64,000 bases of DNA. It comes from Metamycoplasma salivarium. Lineage in GTDB: Bacteria; Bacillota_I; Bacilli_A; Mycoplasmatales; Metamycoplasmataceae. Location: contig NZ_LR214938.2 in NCBI RefSeq assembly GCF_900660445.2, positions 310,001 to 374,000 on the forward strand. Reading direction: 5' to 3'. Positions 10,931-22,287 of the stretch are shown in pieces; the first letter of the stretch is position 1, and each line of letters starts with the position of its first letter. The position numbers and the translations under genes were made by a program. A model generated the notes under the pieces. The model did no database searches and was not told the origin of the DNA. It was given only the letters and a program-made list of their open reading frames with translations.

Positions 10931-11905
10931 TTATTTATTATATTGAAATTCTTCTAACTCTTTTTTAACTTCACAAATTGATAAATAAGGTTTTTGCAAT
11001 TTATTAAAATTATTTCTAAATTCACGATATTCTTTTTCATTTGCAAATGTTTTAATATGTAAAAATTTTTGCAAGCAAAATTGTGTTAAAGGAGTTGATA
11101 AAATCAATGTTCCAAATAATAATATATCTAATAATATTGCCTTAGTCCACAATAGTTTGTTTGAAACATCTTTAATTGGATTTTGCATAAATAAAGGTCT
11201 AGTTGGATCAATGAAACGGTATAAATATCTTGTTGCATCATGCCCGGCTTCCATTTTTTGTTCATAAGTCCCAACAGTACCATTATATGCTTTAGAAAAT
11301 AACATGCTAAACATAATTAAATAGCAAATAATATAAAATGCAACATAAATTGTTGAATATCAAACGTCTTTTTTAACCATAACTAAATCTTGCTTTGCAA
11401 AGCCATAACCCGCAAGGCCAATAATTAAGGTTAACCCATGAGATACAAAGACATGTAAATACTCATGAAATTTTTTAGTTTCATCTGACATTTTATTAAA
11501 ACGATTATGTAATTCCATGCTAATAAAAATTCAATAAATCACAACACCAACAATGAATAAGGTAATTGCAAAATTCAACCTTCTAGCAAAAATTTGAAAT
11601 TTCTTATTCACCGCATAATTGATTAACGCCGCACCGATAAAAACATTAATATGAACTGTTAAATAAGTAAATCTCATAGAAAAACTAATCAAACCGTTTT
11701 TTAAATCTGCTTTTTCAGCAATTGACAAATTTTTCTTAAATAACAATAATGTTCCATCATTTAATGCAGTATCATAAAATAATAAATCGTTAATTAAAGA
11801 AATTGCAATAATGCTAATAATAAAAATTCCACATCAAAGTGAAACTTTTCTTGAAATCGACATTTTCATATGCTGTTTTGACCTAATAATATTTGTTTCT
11901 TTCAT
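10931..11905 (-). CDS. Multi-pass membrane protein, DUF1600-like
   Basis: 324 residues with about six hydrophobic helices and a charged C-terminal tail. It resembles the mycoplasma-restricted DUF1600 membrane family in length and in features such as MRFTYLTVHINVFIGAAL and KFHEYLHVFVSH, a His-containing segment between helices; this is from memory and not verified. No enzyme motif is recognised. It sits between deoB and proS with 14-base gaps on both sides, so it is very probably cotranscribed. Start ATG at 11905 follows AAGGAAAG. Confidence 0.7.
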
Positions 11906-11919
11906 ATTCTTTCCTTAAA

Positions 11920-13119
11920 CTATATTAGCTCATCAAAAATATCTTCACCGGTTGAAACTAAAGGAACATTAAAGTTTCTTGCAATAATATTGCCAACAGT
12001 TCCAAGCCCTTTTAAAGGTGTTTTTAAAACATGAGGTTGTTTAAATAGTTTTGAATAAATTGTTAATGGCAATGCTTCTCTTGTATGATCTGCACCTTTG
12101 AATGTTGGATCATTGCCATGGTCTGAAGTCATAATTAGTAAATCATCTTCTTTCATTGCGTTAATTAATTTTCCTAATTTAACATCTAAATTTGAAATAT
12201 TTTGACTATACCCATATGCATCTCTACGGTGCCCAAAATGACTGTCAAATTGTACTAAATTAACAAAAATAAGTTGATTTTGTGACTTTGAAGATGCAAT
12301 ATCAATTGCAATATCCATATTTTCGTTATCAGATGCCGGGCCATATACTTTATCAATACCAATACCTGAAAAAATATCATGAATTTTTCCGACACCGATT
12401 GTTTCGATATGAGCTTTTTGCAAATCTTCTAGCAAAAGATGTGCAGTTGGTTTAATTGCAAAATCATGACGATTAAATGTACGAATAAATTTTCCATCTT
12501 CAAAAACAAATGGCCTTGAAATAACTCTTGCAATATTTCACTCTGGTCTTGATGAACAAATTGCCCTTGCTTTTTTAGCATATTCATTTAACTTTTCAAT
12601 ACCTAAGGTTTTTTCGTCTCCGCAAATTTGCAAAGTAGAGTCTGGGGAAGTATAAACAATCATATCTCCTTTTTCCATATGTTGATGGCCTAATTCTTCC
12701 AAAATTTGCATTCCTGATGCATGCCTATTACCAATAATCTTTCTACCATCAAATGCTTTTGAAAGTTCATCAATCAATTCTTTGGGAAATCCATGATCAA
12801 TAAATAATGGACATGGGATTTTTGTAAAAATTCCCATCATTTCTCAATGACCTGTTAATGTGTCTTTAGCATTTGATTGTTCATAAATTTTGCCAACATA
12901 TGCTAATGGATGCTTGTTTCTTGCAACATGTCCAGCTATTTGTGCAACTTCAGTAATACCTAATTTTGTTCAATTAGGAATGTTTAATGGCAAAACTTCA
13001 GAAGCATGTAAAAAACTATTTGCTCCTTTATCACCAAATTCTTCTTGTCTGGGTTCATAGCCAATTCCTAAACCGTCGGTGATAATTAAAAAAATTCGAT
13101 TAAATTTAAATTTTGACAT
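11920..13119 (-). CDS. deoB: Phosphopentomutase
   Basis: 399 residues, normal for DeoB. It interconverts ribose or deoxyribose 1-phosphate and 5-phosphate in nucleoside breakdown. The alkaline-phosphatase-like metal sites are visible: IITDGLGIGYE at the N-terminus, KDTLTGHWEMMG, NLVQFDSHFGHRRDAYGY and MTSDHGNDPTFKGADHTRE. Translation begins at 13119, with a GAGGAG-like site. In this region it complements the P48-type transporter: imported nucleosides, after phosphorolysis, would feed pentose phosphate into glycolysis, where pyk is the divergent neighbour. Confidence 0.95.
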
Positions 13120-13245
13120 TATATCTCCTCAATATAATAGTTACTAAAAAATAGTAAACCATAAAATTATAATACAAATACTTATAAATATGTAAATCAA
13201 GCATGTATCGACAAGATGGCAATTTCAAATTTCACCTATAATTTA

Positions 13246-13269
13246 GTTACGTTTTGAACTAGACGTAAC
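13246..13269. repeat. Inverted repeat GTTACGT-n10-ACGTAAC
   Basis: A perfect seven-base inverted repeat with a ten-base spacer, four bases downstream of a TATAAT. There is no T run after it, so it is not a terminator. It could be an operator or an RNA hairpin. Confidence 0.5.
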
Positions 13270-13413
13270 ATTGAAAAATTAGCTAAAACAGAGTACATAC
13301 CTAGCATTTTATTTTTGCAACTATCTAAAATTAATTTAGCAAAACATTTTAACATTTATTTTGCCTAACATTGTTAATTTTAAGTTGCATGGGTTTCGTA
13401 TATAACAATATTG

Positions 13414-13422
13414 TGCTATTAT
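13414..13422 (+). promoter_or_regulatory. Extended -10 promoter of pyk
   Basis: TGCTATTAT, an extended -10 of the TGnTATAAT kind, placed so that transcription would start about 30 bases before the pyk ATG. No good -35 is seen. Confidence 0.5.
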
Positions 13423-13460
13423 TTTATTAGAAGTTTTTTTAATATTTTTAAGGAGCAATA

Positions 13461-14885
13461 ATGATTAAATTTAATGAACTTAGAACCAAGATTGTTGCGA
13501 CAATTGGTCCTTCTTCAAACAATCATGAAACATTAACTAATTTAGTTAAAGCTGGTGTTTCAACAATTAGGGTTAATTTTTCTCATGGTAATGAACAAAC
13601 ACATAAACAAGTTTATGATCTGACAAGACAAGTTTCAAAAGAATTAGAAGTTCCACTTTCTTTAATGCTAGATACTAAAGGTCCTGAAATCAGAGCTGGA
13701 AAAATGAAAAATGATGTTTGTGAAATTAAAGCAAACACTATTTTAACAATTAAAACTGATGAAGATAGTTATAAAAATTTAATAGGTGATGAAAAAACAA
13801 TAACTGTTTCATATTGTATGGATAAAGATGTTCATAAAAATGACAAAGTCTTGCTTGATGATGGTAAATTGGTTACTATTGTTAAAGAAATTAAAGAAAA
13901 TGCTGTGATTGTTGAAACACAAAACTCACATTTTCTTAAAACGAATAAAAGAGTAAATATACCTGGAGTTGAATTCTCATTGCCTTTTTTAGGACAGAAG
14001 GATAAAAAAGATATTTTATGAGGAATTAATTATGGAATTGATATCATTGCTGCATCATTTGTAAATTCAGCAAAAAATGTTAATGAAATTAGACAAATTC
14101 TCAAAGAAAATAATGCCGAACATATTCAAATTTGTTCAAAAATTGAATCAAAAACCGGAATTGATAATATTGATGAAATAATTGAATCTTCTGATGCAAT
14201 TATGGTCGCAAGAGGTGATTTAGGGTTAGAAATACCATTTTATGATGTACCTTACTATCAAAAGAGAATTATTAGAAAATGTCGTTTAGCAGGCAAACAA
14301 GTTATTGTTGCAACACAAATGTTAGACTCAATGGAAAAAAGTCCATTACCAACTCGTGCCGAAGTAACAGATGTTTATTACGCTGTTGAACTTGGTGCTG
14401 ATTCAACAATGCTATCAGGCGAAAGCGCAAGTGGGCTTTATCCAGTTAATGCTGTTCAAACTATGGCTAAAATTGCACAAAGAGCTGAACTTGAATATTA
14501 CAATGAATTATTCTATAGCGAACAATTGCAAGCAGTTGCTAAAGATGCAGATTCTAGATTAAAAATTGCATATGAAATTGCTAAAAAATTAAAAGATGGT
14601 AAATACAAATATGCTATTGTGTTATCACACACAGGTCAGCTTTTAAAAGAACTTTCAAAATACCGTCCAAATGCTTTTATTATAGGTATTGTTCATAGCG
14701 ATAAATTAACAAATCAATATGGTATTACTTCAGGTATTTTTTGTGAACAACATTCTGAAACAATTAGATTAAAAATTAAAGAAAATCATGCAAATGCTAA
14801 GGTTGCATTAGAAAAATTCAACATCAAAAAAGGTGATAAGTTTATCGTTGCTGATAGTTTAAACATCACTGAACATACATACTAA
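13461..14885 (+). CDS. pyk: Pyruvate kinase
   Basis: 474 residues, the normal length for bacterial pyruvate kinase without the extra C-terminal domain. It makes pyruvate and ATP from phosphoenolpyruvate and ADP. Seen: KIVATIGPSSNNHETL at the start, RVNFSHG, the substrate loop LDTKGPEIRAG, the active-site segment with catalytic Lys (ICSKIESKTGIDNIDEI), MVARGDLGLEIP and the ATQMLDSM helix. One TGA Trp at 14022. AAGGAGCAATA precedes the ATG. It is followed by two terminators and is probably monocistronic. Confidence 0.97.
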
Positions 14886-14895
14886 GTTTCTTTTC

Positions 14896-14931
14896 TTAAT
14901 AAGTTGTACTTATTAATTAAGCGGTTTTTTA
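14896..14931 (+). terminator. Terminator of pyk (first)
   Basis: Stem TTAATAAGT with ACTTATTAA around a three-base loop, followed after a short gap by GGTTTTTT. Confidence 0.6.
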
Positions 14932-14961
14932 CCTAAAAACTTATTTAAAGACTAATAAATT

Positions 14962-14993
14962 TGCTACATTAAAACATTATGTAGCATTTTTTA
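14962..14993 (+). terminator. Terminator of pyk (second, strong)
   Basis: Perfect eight-pair stem TGCTACAT/ATGTAGCA, nine-base loop, then TTTTTTA. It insulates pyk from the surface-protein gene downstream. Confidence 0.8.
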
Positions 14994-15067
14994 TTCCTTA
15001 AAAAGCATTTTTTTGTGTGAAATATCTCAAATGGCTTACTATAACGGTCATTTTCTTTTTGTTTTGC

Positions 15068-15073
15068 TAAAAT
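15068..15073 (+). promoter_or_regulatory. Extended -10 of the left coiled-coil gene
   Basis: TGCTAAAAT, with TG one base before the hexamer, 28 bases upstream of the ATG. Upstream is a T-rich stretch interrupted by C and G, unlike the pure T15 of the right copy. Confidence 0.5.
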
Positions 15074-15100
15074 GAATACACTTAAATTAAGGAGAATGTT

Positions 15101-18100
15101 ATGGATATTTCCAAAAAGAAGAAAACAGCCATTATCCTAGGAGCTAGTGCTGCTGTTTTAGCAACGTCTGCAATTATTACAGGTATTGTGTATAGTAAGA
15201 TGAATCGTCAAAAACCTATTGATGATGATCAAAAGATTATTGATGCTGGTATTTCACAAGATGACAATATCAACCAAAAACCAAGTAGCTGAGATTCAAA
15301 AACTGAAGAAAAGTTTAATAAACTTGTTAAATATGCTGAAGCATTAACTAGAGCTTTAAAAGCATCTTCTGCTAATGCTAGAAAATCAATGAGTGTTCAA
15401 AATCTTAAAAATGAAATAGAAAGACTAAAAAATCTAATTGACAAAGCTGAAAAAACTATGCCTATTTTAGATGAGTCTATCACTAACTTAGAAAAATATA
15501 AAGTTAAAAAAGATAAACTTACCGAAGTTAGAAATGAACTTAATAAAGCATTAAATGATGCCAAAGATGCATTAGACTTTGCTAACCTAGCATACAACAA
15601 AATGATTAATAATAAATCATTAATGCAATCAAAAATTAATGAACTTATCAAGTTAATTGATGAAACTATTAAGAAATCACAATTTGCAGTTTATCAAAAA
15701 CAAATTAAGAGTTTTATTGATAAATTAACCGATTGTAATACAGTTGGTGATGGTTTTGTAAAAGATGCTGAAAGATTAAATTTAGAAACCGAAAAGACTA
15801 ATTTAATTGCTGCAATTGAACGTTCAAAAGCAGAAATTAAACGTTTAGAAGAATTATTGAAAAATCCTCAAAGTGAAGAGCAAAAGAAAGAAGCATTAAA
15901 GAAAGCTATTGAACAATTTGAAAAAGATGTCAATGAAATTGCTGCTAAAGTTGATACAACAACTGATTTAGAAGATATGAAAGATCTTTCTAAACAAATT
16001 GATGAACTTAAGAATTTAGGTAAAGATTATAAAAATGATGCTGAACAACTTGGATTAAATGATGAAGCTAACAAAGTAAATAAAGCAATTAAAAAATTAG
16101 AAGATGCAAAAACTAAAATAGAACAAAAAATTACACAAAAAGAACAAGAAGTTGATAAATTAAAGAAAGATGTTAAAAAACTTTTAAAAGATTTAGATGT
16201 TGCAATGGGCGAATGTATCAATGCTAAAACTATTGATGAATTTGATGCTGCAATTTCAAAATTAGCGAAACTTATTGCTGATGGTGAAACTTTACTTACA
16301 AAAACCAAAGAAGCAAAATTAGTTGATGAAACTTCTGAACTTGAAACTAAATTAGAAAGAGCTAAAAAAGTTTTAGAACAAACTAAAGAAAAACGTGATG
16401 CAAAATCCAAAATTGTTGATGAATGAAAAACAAAAATTAATGATGAAATTAATGCATTAAAAGCAAAAGTTGATGCAACCAAAAATGCTAATACAATTGC
16501 AACACTAGAACCTGCATTGAAAGAATTAGAAAATGCAATTAACCATGCAAATGGTATTTTAAGTGATGCAAATAATTTTGAAGAAAAAACAAAAATTCAA
16601 GCTGAAATTAATCAACTAACACAAGCAATTGCTGATGCTAATGCTGAAAAACAAACATCAGCCCAAAGACTTGAACAACTAAAAAATATAAATGCTGAAT
16701 TAGTAAGAAAAACTAACGAAGCTATTCAAAAAGCAAATGCAGCAATTGAAGAAGCGAAAAACAATCAAAATAGTGATGACAAATCAAAATTAGAAACCAT
16801 TATTGCCAACTTAAATGATGCTAAAACTCAATTGGATACAACAAAAACCGAAGTTAGTCAAGAATCTTCACTTGTAAAACAAATTGAAGACAAAACAACC
16901 GAAGTTAATGAATGAATTACAAAAATTTCAGACCAAAAACAAAAGGTTGAACAAAAAGAAGCAGAAATTGCACAAAAGAAACAAGATATTGATGCTCAAA
17001 TCAAAGAATTAGATAAGAAACAAAAAGCTCTTGAAGAAGCTTCAAAAGATGGCGACAAAAATAAAATCAATGAGGCAATTAAAAAACTTGAAGAGGAAAT
17101 TGATAAAGCTAAGAAATTGCATGATGATAATAAAAATGAACCAAAACTTAATGAAGATAATCAAAAACTTCAAGATAAAATTGATGAAATTAATAAGAAA
17201 AATTTAAATGCTATTAAAAAGAGAATCAATGATACTGTTAGCGACTTGCAAAATGCAATAAATGATGCAAATTCTGCTATAAGTGACACTCATAATCTTG
17301 AAAAAGTGAATGCTGCATTAGGAAAAATAACAACTTCAATTACTAATGCAAATGATGTAAAACAAGATGTTGAGGCACATAAGGAACAATATTTAACTGA
17401 ATTTAATAAATTGCAAAGTAAAATTGAAGAAGCTATTCAAAAGCAAAGCACATTACAAACTCAAAAAACAAACATCGAGAAAGAACGTGCTAAAGCAGAT
17501 GAAGAATTTAACAAATTTAAAGAAAAAGTTAACAAAATAATTAGTGATTACGAAGCAAATAATACAACATCAGCTGCTGTAAAAAAATCAATTCAAGATT
17601 TAGAACAAGCCACACTAGATGCAAATGTTTTAGAATCTAAAACTCAAGTTATTGCTTACAATGCATTGCTTGCAAAGATTTCAATTCTTAAATCTACAAT
17701 TTCAACTAATTTAGCAAAAATGAGACTTAAATTATCTCAATTAGAAGAAGCAGAACAAAAGGAAGAAGATAGAATTAATCAAATAAAAGCTGAAGTTAAT
17801 ACTATGATTTCTAATCTTAATAGTGGAATACATGAAGTTGAAAAAGAACATACTACATCAACTTCATTACGATCAGATATATCTGCTTTAGAATCAATAA
17901 TAGAATTAGCAAAAAAATTATTGCTAAAAACTGATACAAGTCCAAAACTTTCAACTGAAAAAACAAATTTAAATAATAAAATAATTGAAGCTAATGCCGC
18001 TATTAAAAATGCTAATATCAAAAAACAACAATTAATAGAACAAGAAAACGCTATTCAAGAACTAGAAGATTTTTCAAATAACGTTACTTTAACTGTAAAT

Positions 18101-18943
18101 GATAGGAATAGATTAGCATCAACAGTTTCACCTTCAGAATTAACATTAAATCAAACTAATACAAACTATGAAGTTAAATATGATAGTTGATTGAATCCAA
18201 ATGATAAAGAAGGAAAATTAGAAGTCGAAGTTACAATTAAACACAAAAAATATCCAAAAATAAATAAAACTTATTTCTTGAAAATCTTTGATTTCAAGAA
18301 AACTTTCGAAATTCCTGAAATAACATCTAATTTTGAAGAATATCTAGATTTTAAAAAACATCCGGAAAACATGTTAAAAGACACTTTATTATCAAAAATA
18401 AATAAATTTAAAAATAAAACTATCGATGAAAATAAAAAAATATTTAATGAATTATTTAAGTTTAAAAATATTTTACCTTCTAATGTTGAATTCGATTATT
18501 TATCTTTAAATAATGATGGGTATAATGTTTCAATGAAATTTAAAGGAAGATCTATAGTTTCGCGCGATAGAGAAGGAACATTACATTATGACGATTTTGT
18601 CCAAGAAAAACAAATTAATTTAGAAAAACTAAATGACATAATTAAATGAGAAAATACTAGATATATTGCATATAGAGGATTTATGGCTGGAAATAAATAT
18701 GTTTATTATGTAAATGATATGAATAATGAAATACATATTGATAAAGTGAAAGAAAAATTTAAAGACAAAATTTTAACCACTTCTTTAATTGAAGAAACAT
18801 TAAATTGATTAGTACCAATATCTAAAAAATGAAGAGATATTTGCAAAGCATTATTTGATGAAAATAAAAATTCAGCAGGGTGAGTACACGGTGTTTATCC
18901 TTCGCTTTCAGCAAGACCGTTCAATGCTTATAATGAAAAATAA
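15101..18943 (+). CDS. Long coiled-coil membrane-anchored surface protein, Lmp-like (left copy)
   Basis: 1280 residues in one frame with TGA as Trp. After MDISKKKK comes one hydrophobic helix (about residues 9-32, no lipobox Cys), so it is probably anchored by an uncleaved N-terminal segment with the rest outside. Residues from about 95 to 1010 are almost entirely Lys/Glu/Asn/Ala-rich alpha-helical coiled coil, with related repeats such as blocks of LKNEIERLKNLID and LEKVNAALGKITT type. The last 250 residues are less helical, with beta-like segments and a C-terminus ending NAYNEK. Architecture recalls the Lmp surface proteins of M. hominis; that name is inference. AAGGAG precedes the ATG. It converges on rpoD remnants at 19168. 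Confidence 0.85.
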
Positions 18944-18959
18944 ATTGAATATTTATTTT

Positions 18960-18997
18960 AGACCAGGAATGATTTATTTCCTGGTTATTTTATATTT
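18960..18997 (+). terminator. Terminator of left coiled-coil gene
   Basis: Stem ACCAGGAA with TTCCTGGT, eight-base loop, followed by a T-rich tract. An identical mirror copy lies at 22234-22271. Confidence 0.7.
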
Positions 18998-19130
18998 TGC
19001 TTAATATATAAAAATTTATTTATCATCATTGGAAAATAGCGAGAACTTGAAATTTATTTTTTTCTTTAGTAAATTAAATACGAAAAAACGAAAATAATAA
19101 AATTCATGAAAATTTTCTTAAATAATTTTT

Positions 19131-19160
19131 TTATTAAAAAAAGATAGTTCTAACTATCTA
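19131..19160 (-). terminator. Terminator of left rpoD remnant
   Basis: On the minus strand AGATAGTT, short loop, AACTATCT and TTTTTT. Mirror copy at 22071-22100. Confidence 0.7.
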
Positions 19161-19167
19161 ATTTTAA

Positions 19168-20492
19168 TTAATCTAAATCATATAATGTGTGTAAGAAAAA
19201 TTCTTTTAGTTTTTTACGTTTTTGTGGATGTTTTAATTTTCTAATAATTTTGGTTTCCATTTGACGGATTTTTTCTTTAGTTTTACCATATTCAATTGCT
19301 AATTCATCTAACGTATGTGGTCTATAAGGATTTCCATTTTTGTCTTTACCAAAGCCAAATCTTTTCTTAATTAATTCTTTATCAGCATCTTCTAATGCAT
19401 CATCAAGCATTTCATTTAATATGCTTGATAATTCCTCATGCGAAGCATAATCTGTTGGACTCATAACTGATTCATCTTTAACAAAATCAGAGAAACTTGA
19501 ATTTTCTTCTTTTCCAATGTTTTTATCAAGACTTATAGGATCAATATTTATTTTTCTTATATACCTAACTTTTGCAGCGGTAAAATCATTTCCATATTTT
19601 TGAGCAATTTCTTCATCGGTAGCAGGGCGACCAAATTCTTGTTGTAATTCTCTTTCGATTTTAAGAATTTTATTAATTGTTTTAACCATGTGGACCGGGA
19701 CCCTAATTGTCCTTGCTTGATCAGCAACAGCTCTTGTAATTGCTTGACGAATTCATCATGTTGCATATGTTGAAAATTTAAACCCTTTGTAATAATCATA
19801 TTTAGAAACAGCTTTCATTATCCCGAAATTACCTTCAGATATTAAATCAATAAAGCTTAAACCTCTATTTTTATATCTTTTAGCATTATTAAGTTTCTTT
19901 TAACTAGCATATCTCTTGCACGTTTAAACTTGTAATAATTATTAGCATTTTCAGCTTCTTCCATTTTTATTGCTAAATCTCTTTCTTCTTTAGGAGTAAG
20001 TAATTTACCATATTTACCAATTCAACGCATATATCATTTAACAATATCATTAGTTTCAGTCAATTTATTTGTTAATTTGTCTGTTTTAAGAGACAATTCA
20101 TTATCGTCTATGTATCATAATTTCTCAATAATGCATCAGCATCAAAATCATCATCTTCATCTATTTCCATTTATTAACATAATCATCAGTTTCTGATGTT
20201 TCTAAATCTTCATCTGCTTCATCAATTTCATTTAATTTACGTGAACTATCATCAAATTCTTCGTCAATATCAATTTCTTTATCGTCATTTTCTTCATCAA
20301 AGTCTTGCATTTTTGATTCATCAAAATCTTCATCTTCATCAAAGTTTTTAAGATCTTCATTATCAAATTCTTCTTGTTTATTTTTATTTGTTTTAGATTT
20401 CTTATTTATCGTATCAAAAAAATCAGTTTCAGAAATATCATCATCATCTCCAAAATCAACATCATTATTTAAAATTTTTAAATTAAATAATT
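19168..20492 (-). pseudogene. rpoD: Primary sigma factor RpoD, 5'-truncated and frameshifted (left copy)
   Basis: Mirror of the right copy at 20740-22063, but lacking roughly the first 80 codons, which lie in the spacer and belong only to the right copy. The remaining sequence carries the same three frame changes as the right copy, including loss of the RLVI-coding bases in region 2. The last 173 codons (regions 3 and 4, from MVKTINKIL to TLYDLD) are open and unbroken. No ribosome-binding site or start is seen at the truncated end. A full sigma factor cannot be made from this copy. Confidence 0.85.
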
Positions 20493-20739
20493 AAGGAATT
20501 AAAATGAATAAAAAAGAAAAAGATATAACTAAAACAAAAAAAATCACAAAAGCTACTCTAGACAAATCTAAAAAAGAAAATAATGAAATCGAAAATTCAA
20601 TTAATGCAATAATTGAACTAATTAAAAAAGAATCAAAAAAGAGAAAAAATAAAACATTTTCTCAAGAAGAAATATAGGAACTTTTGGATAAGAAAAAAGT
20701 TTTTATTGATGAAGATAGTGCTGATACTATTTTCAATAA
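20493..20739. other. Unique spacer of the inverted duplication
   Basis: 247 bases not shared between the arms. They hold the rpoD ribosome-binding site (AAGGAATT), start codon and about 79 codons of the right copy. Recombination between the arms would invert this piece and attach the rpoD 5' end to the other arm. Confidence 0.8.
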
Positions 20740-22063
20740 ATTATTTGATTTAAAATTTTTAAATAATGATGTTGATTTTGGAGATGATGATGATATTTCT
20801 GAAACTGATTTTTTTGATACGATAAATAAGAAATCTAAAACAAATAAAAATAAACAAGAAGAATTTGATAATGAAGATCTTAAAAACTTTGATGAAGATG
20901 AAGATTTTGATGAATCAAAAATGCAAGACTTTGATGAAGAAAATGACGATAAAGAAATTGATATTGACGAAGAATTTGATGATAGTTCACGTAAATTAAA
21001 TGAAATTGATGAAGCAGATGAAGATTTAGAAACATCAGAAACTGATGATTATGTTAATAAATGGAAATAGATGAAGATGATGATTTTGATGCTGATGCAT
21101 TATTGAGAAATTATGATACATAGACGATAATGAATTGTCTCTTAAAACAGACAAATTAACAAATAAATTGACTGAAACTAATGATATTGTTAAATGATAT
21201 ATGCGTTGAATTGGTAAATATGGTAAATTACTTACTCCTAAAGAAGAAAGAGATTTAGCAATAAAAATGGAAGAAGCTGAAAATGCTAATAATTATTACA
21301 AGTTTAAACGTGCAAGAGATATGCTAGTTAAAAGAAACTTAATAATGCTAAAAGATATAAAAATAGAGGTTTAAGCTTTATTGATTTAATATCTGAAGGT
21401 AATTTCGGGATAATGAAAGCTGTTTCTAAATATGATTATTACAAAGGGTTTAAATTTTCAACATATGCAACATGATGAATTCGTCAAGCAATTACAAGAG
21501 CTGTTGCTGATCAAGCAAGGACAATTAGGGTCCCGGTCCACATGGTTAAAACAATTAATAAAATTCTTAAAATCGAAAGAGAATTACAACAAGAATTTGG
21601 TCGCCCTGCTACCGATGAAGAAATTGCTCAAAAATATGGAAATGATTTTACCGCTGCAAAAGTTAGGTATATAAGAAAAATAAATATTGATCCTATAAGT
21701 CTTGATAAAAACATTGGAAAAGAAGAAAATTCAAGTTTCTCTGATTTTGTTAAAGATGAATCAGTTATGAGTCCAACAGATTATGCTTCGCATGAGGAAT
21801 TATCAAGCATATTAAATGAAATGCTTGATGATGCATTAGAAGATGCTGATAAAGAATTAATTAAGAAAAGATTTGGCTTTGGTAAAGACAAAAATGGAAA
21901 TCCTTATAGACCACATACGTTAGATGAATTAGCAATTGAATATGGTAAAACTAAAGAAAAAATCCGTCAAATGGAAACCAAAATTATTAGAAAATTAAAA
22001 CATCCACAAAAACGTAAAAAACTAAAAGAATTTTTCTTACACACATTATATGATTTAGATTAA
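20504..22063 (+). pseudogene. rpoD: Primary sigma factor RpoD, full-length but disrupted (right copy)
   Basis: Begins MNKKEKDI with a good AAGGAATT site, then meets an in-frame TAG at 20675-20677 where a residue is expected between EEI and ELLDKKK. Further frame changes occur near 21063, near 21120 and near 21340. At the last, 13 bases are missing so that ...VKRNL joins [10 protein letters not shown] and the conserved RLVI of region 2 is lost. Regions 2.3-2.4 (FSTYATWWIRQAIT, with both Trp as TGA), 3 and 4 are otherwise conserved. An acidic N-terminal segment (many Asp/Glu, about residues 60-190) is present. Since rpoD is essential, a functional gene should exist elsewhere, unless this locus is mis-sequenced. 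Confidence 0.85.
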
Positions 22064-22070
22064 TTAAAAT

Positions 22071-22100
22071 TAGATAGTTAGAACTATCTTTTTTTAATAA
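22071..22100 (+). terminator. Terminator of right rpoD remnant
   Basis: Eight-pair stem AGATAGTT/AACTATCT followed by TTTTTTT. Confidence 0.75.
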
Positions 22101-22233
22101 AAAAATTATTTAAGAAAATTTTCATGAATTTTATTATTTTCGTTTTTTCGTATTTAATTTACTAAAGAAAAAAATAAATTTCAAGTTCTCGCTATTTTCC
22201 AATGATGATAAATAAATTTTTATATATTAAGCA

Positions 22234-22271
22234 AAATATAAAATAACCAGGAAATAAATCATTCCTGGTCT
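22234..22271 (-). terminator. Terminator of right coiled-coil gene
   Basis: Mirror of the hairpin at 18960-18997, ACCAGGAA/TTCCTGGT, read on the minus strand. Confidence 0.7.
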
Positions 22272-22287
22272 AAAATAAATATTCAAT

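Larger units (their letters stand above)
13120..13460. other. Intergenic region between divergent deoB and pyk
   Basis: 341 AT-rich bases with no credible gene. It contains a TATAAT at 13237-13242, an inverted repeat at 13246-13269, and an extended -10 at 13414-13422 for pyk. The minus-strand promoter for deoB should lie near 13140-13180, but I cannot pick one. Confidence 0.6.
14995..20492. repeat. Left arm of a large inverted duplication
   Basis: About 5.5 kb that recurs in reverse complement at 20740-26553. Positions map as x to 41231-x from about 18190 to 20492 and as x to 41549-x from about 14995 to 17100; the 318-base offset is an insertion in the right arm. It contains a complete coiled-coil gene and a 5'-truncated rpoD pseudogene. 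The inner boundary is sharp: similarity stops within a few bases of 20492. Confidence 0.95.
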
